Origin: Solirubrobacteraceae bacterium
Lineage (GTDB): Bacteria; Actinomycetota; Thermoleophilia; Solirubrobacterales; Solirubrobacteraceae
Length of the DNA: 64,000 nucleotides
Reading direction: 5' to 3'
Assembly (NCBI GenBank): GCA_030447505.1
Contig: JAUJOT010000008.1
Location: 1-64,000, forward strand
The position numbers and the translations under genes are program-made. Below the pieces are notes generated by a model that was not told the DNA's origin, ran no database searches, and saw only the letters and a program-made list of their open reading frames with translations. This document shows positions 17,170-26,746 of this stretch, in pieces (position 1 is the stretch's first letter; each line of letters starts with the position of its first letter).

Positions 17170-19755
17170 ATGAGGTGTCGGCTAGCCTGTTCGCTCGTGG
17201 CCGGTGCGGCCGGAAGGGGTAGTCGGATCGTGGCTGAGTGTCTTTGTCGTCGGGCTTGCCTTGTCGTGGCGTTCGCGCTGGTTGGGGCGTTGGTGCTCGC
17301 GGGTGGCGCGGCGGCTGGTCCGGTCGGTAGCGGCAGCCTTGGCGTGCGGGGGTTGAGCGAGCGTGAGCTGCGTCGCTTCGAGCAGCGGGTGTTGGGTCCG
17401 GGGCATGGGGCGCAGCATGCGCGGGCGCGGCGCGCGGCGCGAGAGCGGTTGCGGCATGGGGCTGCGGGGGCGCGTTCGTCGCGCACGCGCTCGGGCTCTG
17501 CTGGGTTTGCGAGGGCGGCTGTCGGTCCGCTTGATGGGGTTGGTCGGTGGGGCGCGCCGTTCTCGATTCCGGTGATGGCGATCCATGCGGCGACGTTGCC
17601 GACTGGCAAGGTGATGTGGTTTTCGTATCCGAAGAACCCGAGCCCGCGCCACGGCGGTGACGGGGCGCCGAACACCTCGCAGGCGTGGTTGTGGGATCCG
17701 GCGACGGGTCAGAGCAAGCGCGTCGATCCGCCGTTGTGGCGTGATCCCGCGGATGGGGTGACGAAGCGGGTGAACCTCTGGTGTGCGGGGCAGACGTTCA
17801 CCGCCGATGGGCGGCTGGTCGTGTTCGGCGGCAACCTGGCGTACTCGTCGGGGTCGACGGACTGGAAGGGCCTGAACAAGATCTACACGTTCAACCCGTT
17901 TGACGAGACGTGGACGGAGCAGCCCGATATGCGCCACGGGCGCTGGTATCCGACGGGCGTGCGGATGGCCGACGGGCGGATCGCGATCATCAGCGGGCTG
18001 GATGAGAGCGGGGGGCGTGGTGCCAAGAACCCCGACGTGGAGATCTTCACGCCGTCGGCGGGCATGAACGGTCGCGGCAGCGTGTCGCTGCTGACGACGC
18101 TCGGCGGCACTGGCAAGCCGCCGCTGGGCGGGTTGTATCCGCACATGTTCGCGATGCCCAGCGGACGCACGTTCGTCGCCGGGCCGTTTGCGGTCGACAC
18201 CTGGTTTATGCATGATCCCGGGGCCTCGAACCGTTGGGGCTGGACGGACGCGGCGAACACGGCGCGCAGCCGGCTGTATGGCGCCGCAGTCCTGATGCCG
18301 GGCGGGCCGGGCGGCTCGACACGGGTCATGCAGCTCGGCGGCTCGGCGCCGCCGACGGTGACCTCGACGACGACCGACTTGGCGGTCAGGAGCACCGAGG
18401 TCTTTGACGAGGCCAGTCCGGGTTGGCGGGCGGCGTCTGCGATGAACGTCGGGCGCGGCCATCACAACACCGTGCTGCTGCCGGACGCCTCGATGGTCAC
18501 CGTCGGCGGGGGCGTGGGCATCAGAAACGGTGATCCGTGGGAGGCCGACCCCGCGCAGCGCCAGGTCGAGCTGTGGAATCCCGCGACGGCGAGCTGGCGG
18601 CTGGGGGCCGCGCAGGCCGAAAGCCGCGCCTATCACTCCACCGCGCTGCTGCTGCCCGACGGTCGCGTGATCTCTGCCGGCGACGACGTCAACGGTGGCA
18701 CCGACCGTGACACCGCCGAGATCTACGAGCCGCCCTACCTGCACAAGGGCGCGCGGCCGGTCATCGACCGCGCGCCGGCATCGATGCCGATGGGCGCCGC
18801 CTTCGAGGTCGCCGCGTCCGGTGCCGCCGCAACGCGGGCCGCACTCGTGGCACCCGGCGCCACCACCCACGCCAACGACATGAACCAGCGCGTCGTGACC
18901 CTTCCGCCTCCGCAAGCGCGTCCGGGCGGGCGCCTGCTGCTGCAGCTGCCCGCAGACGCCGACGCCGCCACGCCCGGCTACTACATGCTGTTCCTGCTCA
19001 GCGACCAAGGCGTGCCATCGGTGGCGAAGTTCATCCGCATCGGAGCCGCCGCCTCGGGCGAGCTTGAGCCCTACCAGGCTGGGCCGCCGGCGGGCGGGCC
19101 ACAGCCGCCGCCGGCGGGCGGGTCGTCGTCGTCGCCCGCCGCTGGCCTGTTCACGGCGAAGCTCGCGTTGGCGCGGGCGACGATCCTGCGCCGTGAACGG
19201 ATGCTCGACGTGCTGGCGCCGATTACGAGCCTGGCGTCGGGCAGCGCCCGAGTGGAGCTGCACGCGGCGAATCGCCGCTACCGCTTCACGGCGCCGGTCA
19301 ACTCGCGCGACGGTCGCATCCGCTTCCGCAAGCGGATTCCCAAGGCGCAGGCCAATCTGGGCATGGGCATCATCACGATCGCCTACCGCGGTGATGCCGA
19401 CACGCGCCCGCAGACGGTACGCCTGCGCGCCGCCTCGCAGCAGGCGAGGCTGCAGCTCGAGCGCCCGACGATCACGGGCGGGCGCCTGCGGGCGTCGGGC
19501 ACGGTCACGAAGCGCGCGCGTGGCGTCGTGCGCGTGCAGATCGAGTACGTCGTCGACGGCAAGACGACGACGCTGCAGTACCTGGCACCGATCGACGACG
19601 GGCGCTGGTCGCTGAACCAGCAGCTGTCACAGAGCGCGCGCAACGCGATCGCGCGGCGGAAGGGCACGGTGCACTCCTACACGCTGTTCACCGGCTACTA
19701 CCCGCGTCGGATCCGCGGAGAGATGCGCTCCTTCCAGGTTCTCGGACCGCGCTGA
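17170..19755 (+). CDS. Secreted galactose-oxidase-like copper radical oxidase
   Basis: An 861-aa protein. A signal peptide (about residues 25-50) precedes a kelch-type seven-bladed propeller and a DUF1929-like C-terminal beta domain. Residues expected for a Cys-Tyr radical copper site are all present: Cys205 (LWCAGQ), Tyr260 (RWYPT), Tyr488-His489 (RAYHST) and His567 (THANDMNQR). The family oxidises primary alcohols of sugars or glycans to aldehydes with O2, giving H2O2; streptomycete GlxA is a relative acting on a cell-surface glycan. After a Gly/Pro-rich linker (about 635-655) there is an extra roughly 200-residue beta-rich domain. It sits among exopolysaccharide genes, so a surface glycan is a plausible substrate. 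The start codon is less certain; a Val further in would also keep the signal peptide. Confidence 0.85.
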   Translation: MRCRLACSLVAGAAGRGSRIVAECLCRRACLVVAFALVGALVLAGGAAAGPVGSGSLGVRGLSERELRRFEQRVLGPGHGAQHARARRAARERLRHGAAGARSSRTRSGSAGFARAAVGPLDGVGRWGAPFSIPVMAIHAATLPTGKVMWFSYPKNPSPRHGGDGAPNTSQAWLWDPATGQSKRVDPPLWRDPADGVTKRVNLWCAGQTFTADGRLVVFGGNLAYSSGSTDWKGLNKIYTFNPFDETWTEQPDMRHGRWYPTGVRMADGRIAIISGLDESGGRGAKNPDVEIFTPSAGMNGRGSVSLLTTLGGTGKPPLGGLYPHMFAMPSGRTFVAGPFAVDTWFMHDPGASNRWGWTDAANTARSRLYGAAVLMPGGPGGSTRVMQLGGSAPPTVTSTTTDLAVRSTEVFDEASPGWRAASAMNVGRGHHNTVLLPDASMVTVGGGVGIRNGDPWEADPAQRQVELWNPATASWRLGAAQAESRAYHSTALLLPDGRVISAGDDVNGGTDRDTAEIYEPPYLHKGARPVIDRAPASMPMGAAFEVAASGAAATRAALVAPGATTHANDMNQRVVTLPPPQARPGGRLLLQLPADADAATPGYYMLFLLSDQGVPSVAKFIRIGAAASGELEPYQAGPPAGGPQPPPAGGSSSSPAAGLFTAKLALARATILRRERMLDVLAPITSLASGSARVELHAANRRYRFTAPVNSRDGRIRFRKRIPKAQANLGMGIITIAYRGDADTRPQTVRLRAASQQARLQLERPTITGGRLRASGTVTKRARGVVRVQIEYVVDGKTTTLQYLAPIDDGRWSLNQQLSQSARNAIARRKGTVHSYTLFTGYYPRRIRGEMRSFQVLGPR

Positions 19756-19860
19756 GCACAATTCGCCGACGAGCGCTGAAGCCCGGCGCGACCGCCGCGG
19801 CTCAACAGCGCCCCTGTGCGCTGCGAGAGGTTGCGCGGTCGAGCTCAACCGCCGTGGAAA

Positions 19861-21051
19861 TCAACGTCCGTTCAGGAGACGCTCGTAGTGCTGGATGAGC
19901 TGGCGGCCGATCACCGTGGCTCCGAACCGGGCCGCGGTCGCGGCGTGCACCGCCTCCCGCGTCGGAAGCTGTCCACGAGCGGCTGCATCGATGGCGGCCG
20001 CTAGCGCGACGGGGTCGCGCGGTGTCACCAGCCGGCCAAACCGGGCGTCGAGCAGCTCGGAGTACGGGTAGAGGTCGAACGCAAGGACCGGCACGCCAAG
20101 GCTGAGCGCCTCGAACAGCGAGTAGCCCCACTCCTCGACGAGGTAGGGAGCTGCCAGGACGTCGACCTCCGCGGCCAAGTGGTCGAGATAGCGCGGGCGC
20201 GGCACCCGGCCAAGCAGCTCGACCTCGATGCCGGCCGCCCGCGCGCGCTCGACGCCCTGGGCGATCTGCCGGCTGGGGCTACCCACGAGGATTACCCGCA
20301 GTGGCCGGGCTTCGACAAAGGGGAGCGCGTCCAGCAGGTAGCGCAGCCCCTTCCACGGCCGGTCGAGCGGGTCGGCGCAGAACGCCACCCGGAGCGCCTC
20401 GCAGCGCGAGGGAATCGGTGGGCGCGGGAGAAGATGGAGAGCTGGAGGAACGCAGTCCGCGCGCAGACCGCGGGCGGCCAGCCAGCTGGCCGCCGTGGCG
20501 GTACTGGCGAGGATCAGTTCGGCACGGTTGTATCCGAGCCGATCGCTCGCGTGGACCTGAACCTGGTAGGTGACGCGCGCGCCGTAGGCGACCGGTGCGC
20601 GAAGTGGGAGCGGCAACGCGGCGCCCACACCGCCGGTACCGTAGGTGGCGCCACCGAGAAGACGGTCGCGCAGCGTCGCTCGCGCGGGGTGAAACCAGGC
20701 CTGCACGACGACCGGCACCGTGCGGGGCAACAACGCCGCCGAGCCGGGGCTGAACGAGTGGACGATGTCGACCGGTCGCCGCTCGAGCGCATCGGCCCAC
20801 CGCCGGCTCCACGCGAGCTTTGTGGCGAGAAATGCCGCGCTGCGCACACGCGGACGACGAAGCGGCCGCGACAGCGGCTGGAGCCGGGTCACGCTCTCGC
20901 GGAGGGCAGCCGCCCGCCGGGGAAGTTCGATCTCGGGCTCCGCGAACAGGGTGACCTCAACCCCGGCCGCCTGCAGGCCGATCGCCGTGTCGACCGTTCC
21001 GTGCTCGACGCCCGGCGACGAGTTCGAGAATATCCCGACGCCGATCCTCAA
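19861..21051 (-). CDS. Glycosyltransferase family 4 (group 1)
   Basis: A 396-aa GT-B enzyme. The N-terminal acceptor domain begins MRIGVGIFSNSSPGVEHGT. The donor domain has FCADPLDRPWKGLRYLLDAL, the strand RVILVGS, and the E-x7-E region VEEWGYSLFEALSLGVPVL. It should transfer a sugar from a nucleotide donor to the lipid-linked repeat unit on the cytoplasmic face. The donor is not predictable. It lies 56 bp after the Wzc-type kinase gene in the same direction. Confidence 0.82.
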   Translation of the reverse strand: MRIGVGIFSNSSPGVEHGTVDTAIGLQAAGVEVTLFAEPEIELPRRAAALRESVTRLQPLSRPLRRPRVRSAAFLATKLAWSRRWADALERRPVDIVHSFSPGSAALLPRTVPVVVQAWFHPARATLRDRLLGGATYGTGGVGAALPLPLRAPVAYGARVTYQVQVHASDRLGYNRAELILASTATAASWLAARGLRADCVPPALHLLPRPPIPSRCEALRVAFCADPLDRPWKGLRYLLDALPFVEARPLRVILVGSPSRQIAQGVERARAAGIEVELLGRVPRPRYLDHLAAEVDVLAAPYLVEEWGYSLFEALSLGVPVLAFDLYPYSELLDARFGRLVTPRDPVALAAAIDAAARGQLPTREAVHAATAARFGATVIGRQLIQHYERLLNGR

Positions 21052-21107
21052 GACGACCGCCGAAGGGGTGGCAGGTGGTCGTTCGTCATTGAGGCGGGCT
21101 GGGTCGT

Positions 21108-22685
21108 CTAGGGGCGGGCGTGTTTGTGGGGCAGGGGGCCGGTGCCGTTGGTGTCGTCGGTGGCGGTGAGCGCGGTGGGGCTTGTTGGGGCATTGGTTCC
21201 GGTCGGGTAGTAGCCCTTGTAGTCGTGGTCTTTGAGGAGCACGGGCGCGCGGTTGAGGACGACCCCGACGATGTTCGCGTGCGCGTTGCGTAGTTGCTCG
21301 ACGGCAGCGGTCAGGATCCGACGTTCGGTGTTCTGGGCGTCGACGACGACCAGCGTCGCGTCTGCCCTGGCGGCGATCGTTGACGCGTCGGCGGCGATCG
21401 TGACCGGCGAGGTGTCGATCAGGATGTAGTCGGCCTCTTCCTCGAGCTGTGAGATGAGTGCCGAAACACCGCTGCTGCCGGCGATGATCGATCCGGGCAG
21501 CGCGATCTGTCGGCCGGCGGCGAGCAACCGCACGCCGGGGTCCGCGGTCTGCTGGAGCAGGTCGACGGGATTTGTTGATCGGGCGATCGCGGTCGTGACA
21601 CCGTCGTCGCTTGGCAGCCCGAAGCGCTCGTGCAGCGCCGGACGGCGCAGGTCGAAGTCTACGACGATCACGTCGGAGTCGCCGAGCGCGAGCGCTTCGG
21701 CGAGATTGGCCGCGACGGTCGTCTTGCCGTTGCCGGCCAGCGCGCTGGTGATCGCGACGACGCGCAGCTGCTCGCCGGCGTCGCGATGCTGCAGGTTTGA
21801 GCGCAGAAACTGAAACGCCTCGAGGAACCGCTGCTGCTCCCAGTCGGCCTGCTGTTGCATCCTGAGCTTGTACGCCGCGCGCGGCCCGACCGGGATCCTC
21901 GCGATGATCGGCGCTCCGGCGATCTGCGCGATCTCCTCCTCGTTGGTGATCCGCCTGTCGAGGCGGTGCAGCAGCAGCGAGAGCAGGACGCCGAGGACCA
22001 ACCCCAGCCCGAACCCGATGCCCGCGTTGCGGACGGGCTTGGGGGCACTGCGATCACGCGGACGGGTGGCCGGCTGGACAAGCTCGACGTCGCCCTCCGC
22101 CAAGCGTTTTTCGACCTTCAGCCGCTCGGCGCGGGCGCCCAGCTCGCGCGCAACCTCGCTTTGCGGCGGCGTCACGAGCAGCTGGTCGCCGACGGCGTCG
22201 ATGACCCTCTGGATGCGCCGCTGGGCGTTCTCGCGCCGCAACGCGATCACCTCCAACGCGAACGTGTTGGCCAGCCGGACGGCTTCGGCGCGCGTCGGGC
22301 CCTGCGCGGTGACCGTGACGATGTCCGTCTGCCCCTCGGGCGCCACATCAACGCGCTTGCGCAGCGCCTCGGGCGTCGCGGAGCTGCCCAAGCGCTGCTT
22401 GACGCGCACCGCCACCGAGTCCAGCGAAGCCAGCGCCAGGTTCGTCGCGGCGACACGCTCCGGAGCCCTCGAGGGATCGGGCAACGGATCGTTGGGATCG
22501 ATTCGCGGAACCGGCTCCTCGGCGCGAAACAACAGCTTCGCGCGAGCCTCAAAACGCTCCTCCTGCTGCGTCGACCAGCCAAACGCAAGACCCGCCGCAG
22601 CCGCCGCAATCACGAGTATCAGCCCCGCCCTACGGGCGACAATCGACAAAACCGTCGGCAGATCCAACGACTGCGGAGAACTCAT
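21108..22685 (-). CDS. Wzc-type chain-length regulator and BY-kinase
   Basis: A 525-aa protein. The Wzz domain has an N-terminal TM helix (about 20-38) and a second TM (about 221-240). The cytoplasmic kinase has Walker A ALAGNGKTT (K321), Walker A' VIVVDFDLRRPA (339-350) and Walker B YILIDTSP (420-427), and a short Tyr cluster DYKGYY near the C-terminus as autophosphorylation sites. It controls polymer length and export by cycles of autophosphorylation. I chose ATG 22685; the in-frame extension to 22955 overlaps the upstream glycosyltransferase and lacks homology. No Wzb-type phosphatase gene is seen nearby. Confidence 0.87.
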   Translation of the reverse strand: MSSPQSLDLPTVLSIVARRAGLILVIAAAAAGLAFGWSTQQEERFEARAKLLFRAEEPVPRIDPNDPLPDPSRAPERVAATNLALASLDSVAVRVKQRLGSSATPEALRKRVDVAPEGQTDIVTVTAQGPTRAEAVRLANTFALEVIALRRENAQRRIQRVIDAVGDQLLVTPPQSEVARELGARAERLKVEKRLAEGDVELVQPATRPRDRSAPKPVRNAGIGFGLGLVLGVLLSLLLHRLDRRITNEEEIAQIAGAPIIARIPVGPRAAYKLRMQQQADWEQQRFLEAFQFLRSNLQHRDAGEQLRVVAITSALAGNGKTTVAANLAEALALGDSDVIVVDFDLRRPALHERFGLPSDDGVTTAIARSTNPVDLLQQTADPGVRLLAAGRQIALPGSIIAGSSGVSALISQLEEEADYILIDTSPVTIAADASTIAARADATLVVVDAQNTERRILTAAVEQLRNAHANIVGVVLNRAPVLLKDHDYKGYYPTGTNAPTSPTALTATDDTNGTGPLPHKHARP

Positions 22686-22779
22686 CGCCCACCGAGAATA
22701 GGCCCTGGAGGACAGCAGCAGAACCGCTCCTAACCAATCGACCGGGAATCCCGCCCGATGCCCCCGATCCAGAAGCTCG

Positions 22780-23757
22780 TCATCGAACGCGCCGCCCGGC
22801 GGCGCGACGCAGCACCCCTTTGAGGGTCCCGACGCCATAGCCCAGGTGCAGAGCGGCGAAGCACGCCGCGACGGAGGGGGTGAGCTCGGGCTCGACCGAG
22901 TGGGAGACCCGGCGCGCGGCGCAGCACGCGGCGGCACCGTACGTCGCCGCGACACCCCCGGTCGCCCATCGCACGCGCCGCGAGAACAGCGCCGCCCCCG
23001 TCAGCAGCCCGAGCCCACCGACGAAAGCTGCCGGGGCGAGGTGGTGGACTCGCAGGAAGTCCGGGTGGGCCTGGATGACGCGTACGCGGGCCTCGCCGTA
23101 ATTGCGGTACTGGCGGTAGGCGCTCCTCCACGAGGGACGCGTGACGTAGTGGAACCGCATGTCGGTGTCGAGCAGGATCCGGTGGCCCGCACGCCGCAAG
23201 CGCCAGTTGAGCTCTTCGTCCTCGCCGTAGTTCATCACGGGATCGAAGCGCCCCACGGCGTCGAGCTCGCGGCGCCGATAGATCCCGCACTGAACGGTGT
23301 CGACGAACGACCGCGCACTCGTGCCCGCGTACTCGCTGCCGCCAACACCGAAGCGGCTCGTCCGGGCGAGCGCCACGGCTCGGCCGAACTTCGTTTCGCC
23401 TTCCTGCACCGGACGGCCGCCGACGCACGCCACGTCATCGCCGCCGTTCTCGAACGCCGCCGCCGCGAGCCGCAGGAAGTCGTGCTCTGGGTAGCCGTGA
23501 GCGTCGATCTTCGCGACGAGATCCGCCTCGCAGATCTCGAGCCCCACGTTCAGGGCGGCCGGCAGATTGAGCCGGCGCCCATCCGATATCACGACCAGCC
23601 GCGGATCGCGCTCCGCGCGCGCGCGGCAGATCTCGACGGTCCGATCCGCCGACCCGCCGTCGATGACGATGACGCGCAAACGGTCCGGCGGATAATCCTG
23701 GCCGAGCGTATTGTCGAGGCAGCGTCCGATGTACTCCTCCTCGTTGAAGGTCGACAC
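22780..23757 (-). CDS. Glycosyltransferase family 2
   Basis: A 325-aa GT-A enzyme. VSTFNEEEYIGRCLDNTL begins the nucleotide-binding fold, VIDGGSADRT and KIDAHGYPE carry the DxD-like metal site, and NYGEDEELNWRLRRAG is the ED acceptor-site motif. One or two hydrophobic segments near the C-terminus (APAAFVGGLGLLTGAAL) may attach it to the membrane. The only usable start is GTG 23757, which cuts the first beta strand: in-frame codons upstream read LPSIDVL and then a TAG. The true initiation codon is therefore uncertain. Confidence 0.82.
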   Translation of the reverse strand: MSTFNEEEYIGRCLDNTLGQDYPPDRLRVIVIDGGSADRTVEICRARAERDPRLVVISDGRRLNLPAALNVGLEICEADLVAKIDAHGYPEHDFLRLAAAAFENGGDDVACVGGRPVQEGETKFGRAVALARTSRFGVGGSEYAGTSARSFVDTVQCGIYRRRELDAVGRFDPVMNYGEDEELNWRLRRAGHRILLDTDMRFHYVTRPSWRSAYRQYRNYGEARVRVIQAHPDFLRVHHLAPAAFVGGLGLLTGAALFSRRVRWATGGVAATYGAAACCAARRVSHSVEPELTPSVAACFAALHLGYGVGTLKGVLRRAAGRRVR

Positions 23758-23808
23758 GAGGACGTCGATCGAAGGCAGATGGTTGGAGGGGGCTGGCGGT
23801 GAGATGGG

Positions 23809-25176
23809 CTATGGGCTCCGAGGGTCGGGGGCCGCCTCGCGAGCCGGCACACCGTACTGAGCAAGCAGCCAGGCGACGCCGAAAGCGGCCCAGAACGCGC
23901 GGTTGTCGTTGATATCGCCCGAGAACTGCACCGCGAACAGGTTGAACAGAAACAGACCCGCGAAGATGTACAGCAAGCGCCTGTCGTGCGGGCCCGACGC
24001 GTTCCAGGCGCGCTTGAAGAGCATCAGTATCAGCATCAGCACGGATACGGCCAAGGCCAAGGGGGCGACGATCCCGTTCTCGCTCCAGAGCTCGAGGAAG
24101 ATGTTGTGCGGGTACTTCTCCTCCTGGTTGAGCAGGACGTAGCTGTACAGGAAGAAGCCCCCGCTGCCGAAGCCCGTGAGCGGGTCGCGGTCGATCAGCT
24201 CGAACGCCTGCCGGTAGAGAATCGCGCGGCCGTCCTCCTGGAGTGACTTCGTCGGGTTCTTGACCGCCTCCTCCAATCGCTCGCGCGACGTCTCCGGCAG
24301 GGACACGAAGGGAAAGACGGCGATCGCCGCGGCGACGAGCGCGATGACCGGGACGAGCTGCCGGGGGTTGCGCAGTGCGGACGCAGCGATGACGCAGGCC
24401 ACGGCGAAGCCGAAGCTGAGGATCGGGCCGCGCGAGCCGATGCTGGCGCTGACGGCCAAGATGGCGATCGAAGCCGCGACAGCGGTCACGGACAGATTCC
24501 GCCCGAGCCCCAGCAGCCGCGGCGCAAGCAGGAGGACCAGCGCGCCGCTGCACAAGAGCCGCGAGGTGAAGATCGTGTTCTTGTGGCCTCCGAACTCGAC
24601 GCGGCCGGTCTGCTCGACGGAACCTGGATTCAGCAGCGAGACGACCGCGCCGAAGCCGGCAAGTGCGACGATCGCGATCAGCAGCAGCTTCAGGTCGCGC
24701 CGATCCTCGATGATGAAGAAGGGGGCAAGCGCGGCCAGGGCCGTCAGGCTGAAGTACTTCGCGACCTTCTCGAGGCCATAGTCATAGACCTGGCCGGGCG
24801 TGTACGTGAGGCTGATCGCCATCAGAATCCCGATCACGACCATCGGGACGAGCATCAGCATCGGCGGGTGCCGCACGCGGCCGCTGATCAGTCGTATGAA
24901 GCAGACGAGCGCGAGCAGCACGCCGAGCACGGCCGTGATGTCGAAGGGCAGGGACCGCAGGAGCGCCTCTCCCTTGAAGATCCCCACATAGATGTATGCG
25001 ACGAAGAGGACCGCTGGATAGCGCGCCAGCAGAATCAGCGCGATGATCCCGACAGGCACGACGAACGCGAGCGGCCCCAGCGCGACCGCTGAGCACGCCG
25101 CCAGCACGGAGGTTGCGGCGGCCAGCGCCGTGACCTTCAGCGTGGCATCGGGCCACGGGGGATCTAGGTGCCTCAT
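23809..25176 (-). CDS. O-antigen ligase/polymerase (Wzy type), second copy
   Basis: A 455-aa membrane protein with about 12 TM helices. The Wzy_C signature region contains SIGSRGPILSF, then the large loop with ILYRQAFELIDRDPLTGFGS and EEKYPHNIFLELWSENG, the HN[ILM] pattern typical of the family. It probably polymerises or ligates lipid-linked repeat units. The start ATG 25176 is preferred over an extension to 25386 that lies upstream of the first TM helix and is Arg/Ser-rich. Unlike the copy at 2660-4459, it is intact. Confidence 0.82.
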   Translation of the reverse strand: MRHLDPPWPDATLKVTALAAATSVLAACSAVALGPLAFVVPVGIIALILLARYPAVLFVAYIYVGIFKGEALLRSLPFDITAVLGVLLALVCFIRLISGRVRHPPMLMLVPMVVIGILMAISLTYTPGQVYDYGLEKVAKYFSLTALAALAPFFIIEDRRDLKLLLIAIVALAGFGAVVSLLNPGSVEQTGRVEFGGHKNTIFTSRLLCSGALVLLLAPRLLGLGRNLSVTAVAASIAILAVSASIGSRGPILSFGFAVACVIAASALRNPRQLVPVIALVAAAIAVFPFVSLPETSRERLEEAVKNPTKSLQEDGRAILYRQAFELIDRDPLTGFGSGGFFLYSYVLLNQEEKYPHNIFLELWSENGIVAPLALAVSVLMLILMLFKRAWNASGPHDRRLLYIFAGLFLFNLFAVQFSGDINDNRAFWAAFGVAWLLAQYGVPAREAAPDPRSP

Positions 25177-25435
25177 TCGTTTCTTTCTACAGGAGTGGGC
25201 CCCTTTGAGGCGCGATATTCTCCACCTGCGGTCGGCGGGGCTTCCCGTCCCCGCGGCGCGATCAACCCCGCTCAGCTCAACGAGGAAGGCGTCAGTGGAC
25301 AAGAAGGCGATCTTGCTCGGCAACCGCGCGCAGCTCCAGAGGCTCGGATTTCTCCGCCCTGCCTGATCGCCCATCGACGCTGCCATCCACCCACCTTCGC
25401 GGCCTCCCCGGGTCGTCTTCGTCCAGAGCAGCCGG

Positions 25436-26536
25436 ATGGCGCACCATCCGCGCCAGCACTATCGGCTCGCCGCTGCCCTCGCCGACGCCGGCTACGACGT
25501 CACGACGCTGGCCGCGCCAGACCTGACATCGGGTCACGAGGACGCCGTGCCGGTCGCGTATCTGCCGATCAGGCGCAACCGGCTGACTCGGATGATCAGC
25601 GGTCCACTGACCATCGGGCGGGCACTCGCGCGCCGGCCGGACGTGCTGTATCTCGTCAGCCTGGATCTGCTGCCGTGGGGCGCGCTCGTGCGCAAGCTCC
25701 GTCGTTGCAGCGTGGTCTACGACAGCAACGACGAGTACGACACGTACATGCTCATCAAGGAGTGGCTCCCGGTGCGCGTGCGCCCGCTGCTTCAACGCCT
25801 CGTGCGGTGGCTCGAGCCATGGCTCGCGCGACAACTGGATGGCGCCACGACGGCTCTTCCGGCGACGCAGGAGAAGTTCGAGCGGGCTGGTGTGAAGTCG
25901 ACGCTCGTACGCAACTTCCCGCCCGCCTTCCTCATCGGGCAGACCCGGCGCGACGGGCACTACGAGTTCGACGTCCTCGTAGGCGGCAGCCTGCCGGAGG
26001 ACCAGATGCTGCTGCTGGCCGAGACGGCCGCCCGCGTCGAGGAGATCCTTGGGCGCCCGGTGCGGTGGCTTGTCGTGGCGCGCAACTACGACGACCACGA
26101 GAAGCGCCTACTCGAGGGCGCGCTCGTCGCCAGCGGGCTGCGCGATGACTTCACCCTGCGCTACAACCTGCCGTTCCCCGAGATGCAGCGGATGATGCAG
26201 AGCTCGAAGATCGGGTTTGTCCCTTATCCAGGCGCCGTCAACTATGCCGACCGAATCCCGATCCGGATCTTCGAGTACATGGCGGCCGGCCTGCCGTTCG
26301 TCGCGAGCGATCTCCCCACGACTGCTCAGTTCACGGCGGAACATGGTGTCGCCGTCCTCACGCCCGCCGGCGACGTCGAAGCCTTCGCGCGGGAGATCGC
26401 GTCGCTGCTGGACGATCCGCACCGGCTGCAAGAGATGAGCGCACGGGGACCCCAGGTGGTCCTCGAGCGCTACAACTGGGAGATCGAGTCGCGCAAGCTC
26501 GTCGACACGCTCGCACGGGTCGCCCCGCTCGACTGA
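25436..26536 (+). CDS. Glycosyltransferase family 4 (group 1), start uncertain
   Basis: A 366-aa GT-B enzyme. HHPRQHYRLAAALADAGYDV, SVVYDSNDEYDTY and the donor-domain phrase PIRIFEYMAAGLPFVASDLP identify it. In-frame codons before ATG 25436 read RVVFVQSSR, which is the usual first beta strand of such enzymes, but between the TGA at 25364-25366 and 25436 there is no ATG, GTG or TTG in frame. Either the start is non-standard (an ATC is available), the start was lost, or the protein lacks its first strand. It is divergent from the polymerase gene at 23809-25176. Confidence 0.78.
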   Translation: MAHHPRQHYRLAAALADAGYDVTTLAAPDLTSGHEDAVPVAYLPIRRNRLTRMISGPLTIGRALARRPDVLYLVSLDLLPWGALVRKLRRCSVVYDSNDEYDTYMLIKEWLPVRVRPLLQRLVRWLEPWLARQLDGATTALPATQEKFERAGVKSTLVRNFPPAFLIGQTRRDGHYEFDVLVGGSLPEDQMLLLAETAARVEEILGRPVRWLVVARNYDDHEKRLLEGALVASGLRDDFTLRYNLPFPEMQRMMQSSKIGFVPYPGAVNYADRIPIRIFEYMAAGLPFVASDLPTTAQFTAEHGVAVLTPAGDVEAFAREIASLLDDPHRLQEMSARGPQVVLERYNWEIESRKLVDTLARVAPLD

Positions 26537-26746
26537 GCTCAGCCGCTCGCGGCTCCGATCGTCGCCGCGTCCGCGCGCGCCCGCGACCCTGCGGGATTCC
26601 GCATCACGCCCTGCTAAGGCTGGCAGAGTTCTCGTGCCCTCGCGCAGACCGGATCCAAACGGCTCCCCTGTACGTGTCCTTGCGGTTACTGTCGCTCTCG
26701 ATTCCCGCGATACAACCTGAGATCGAAGGACGACTCGGGAGCACGA

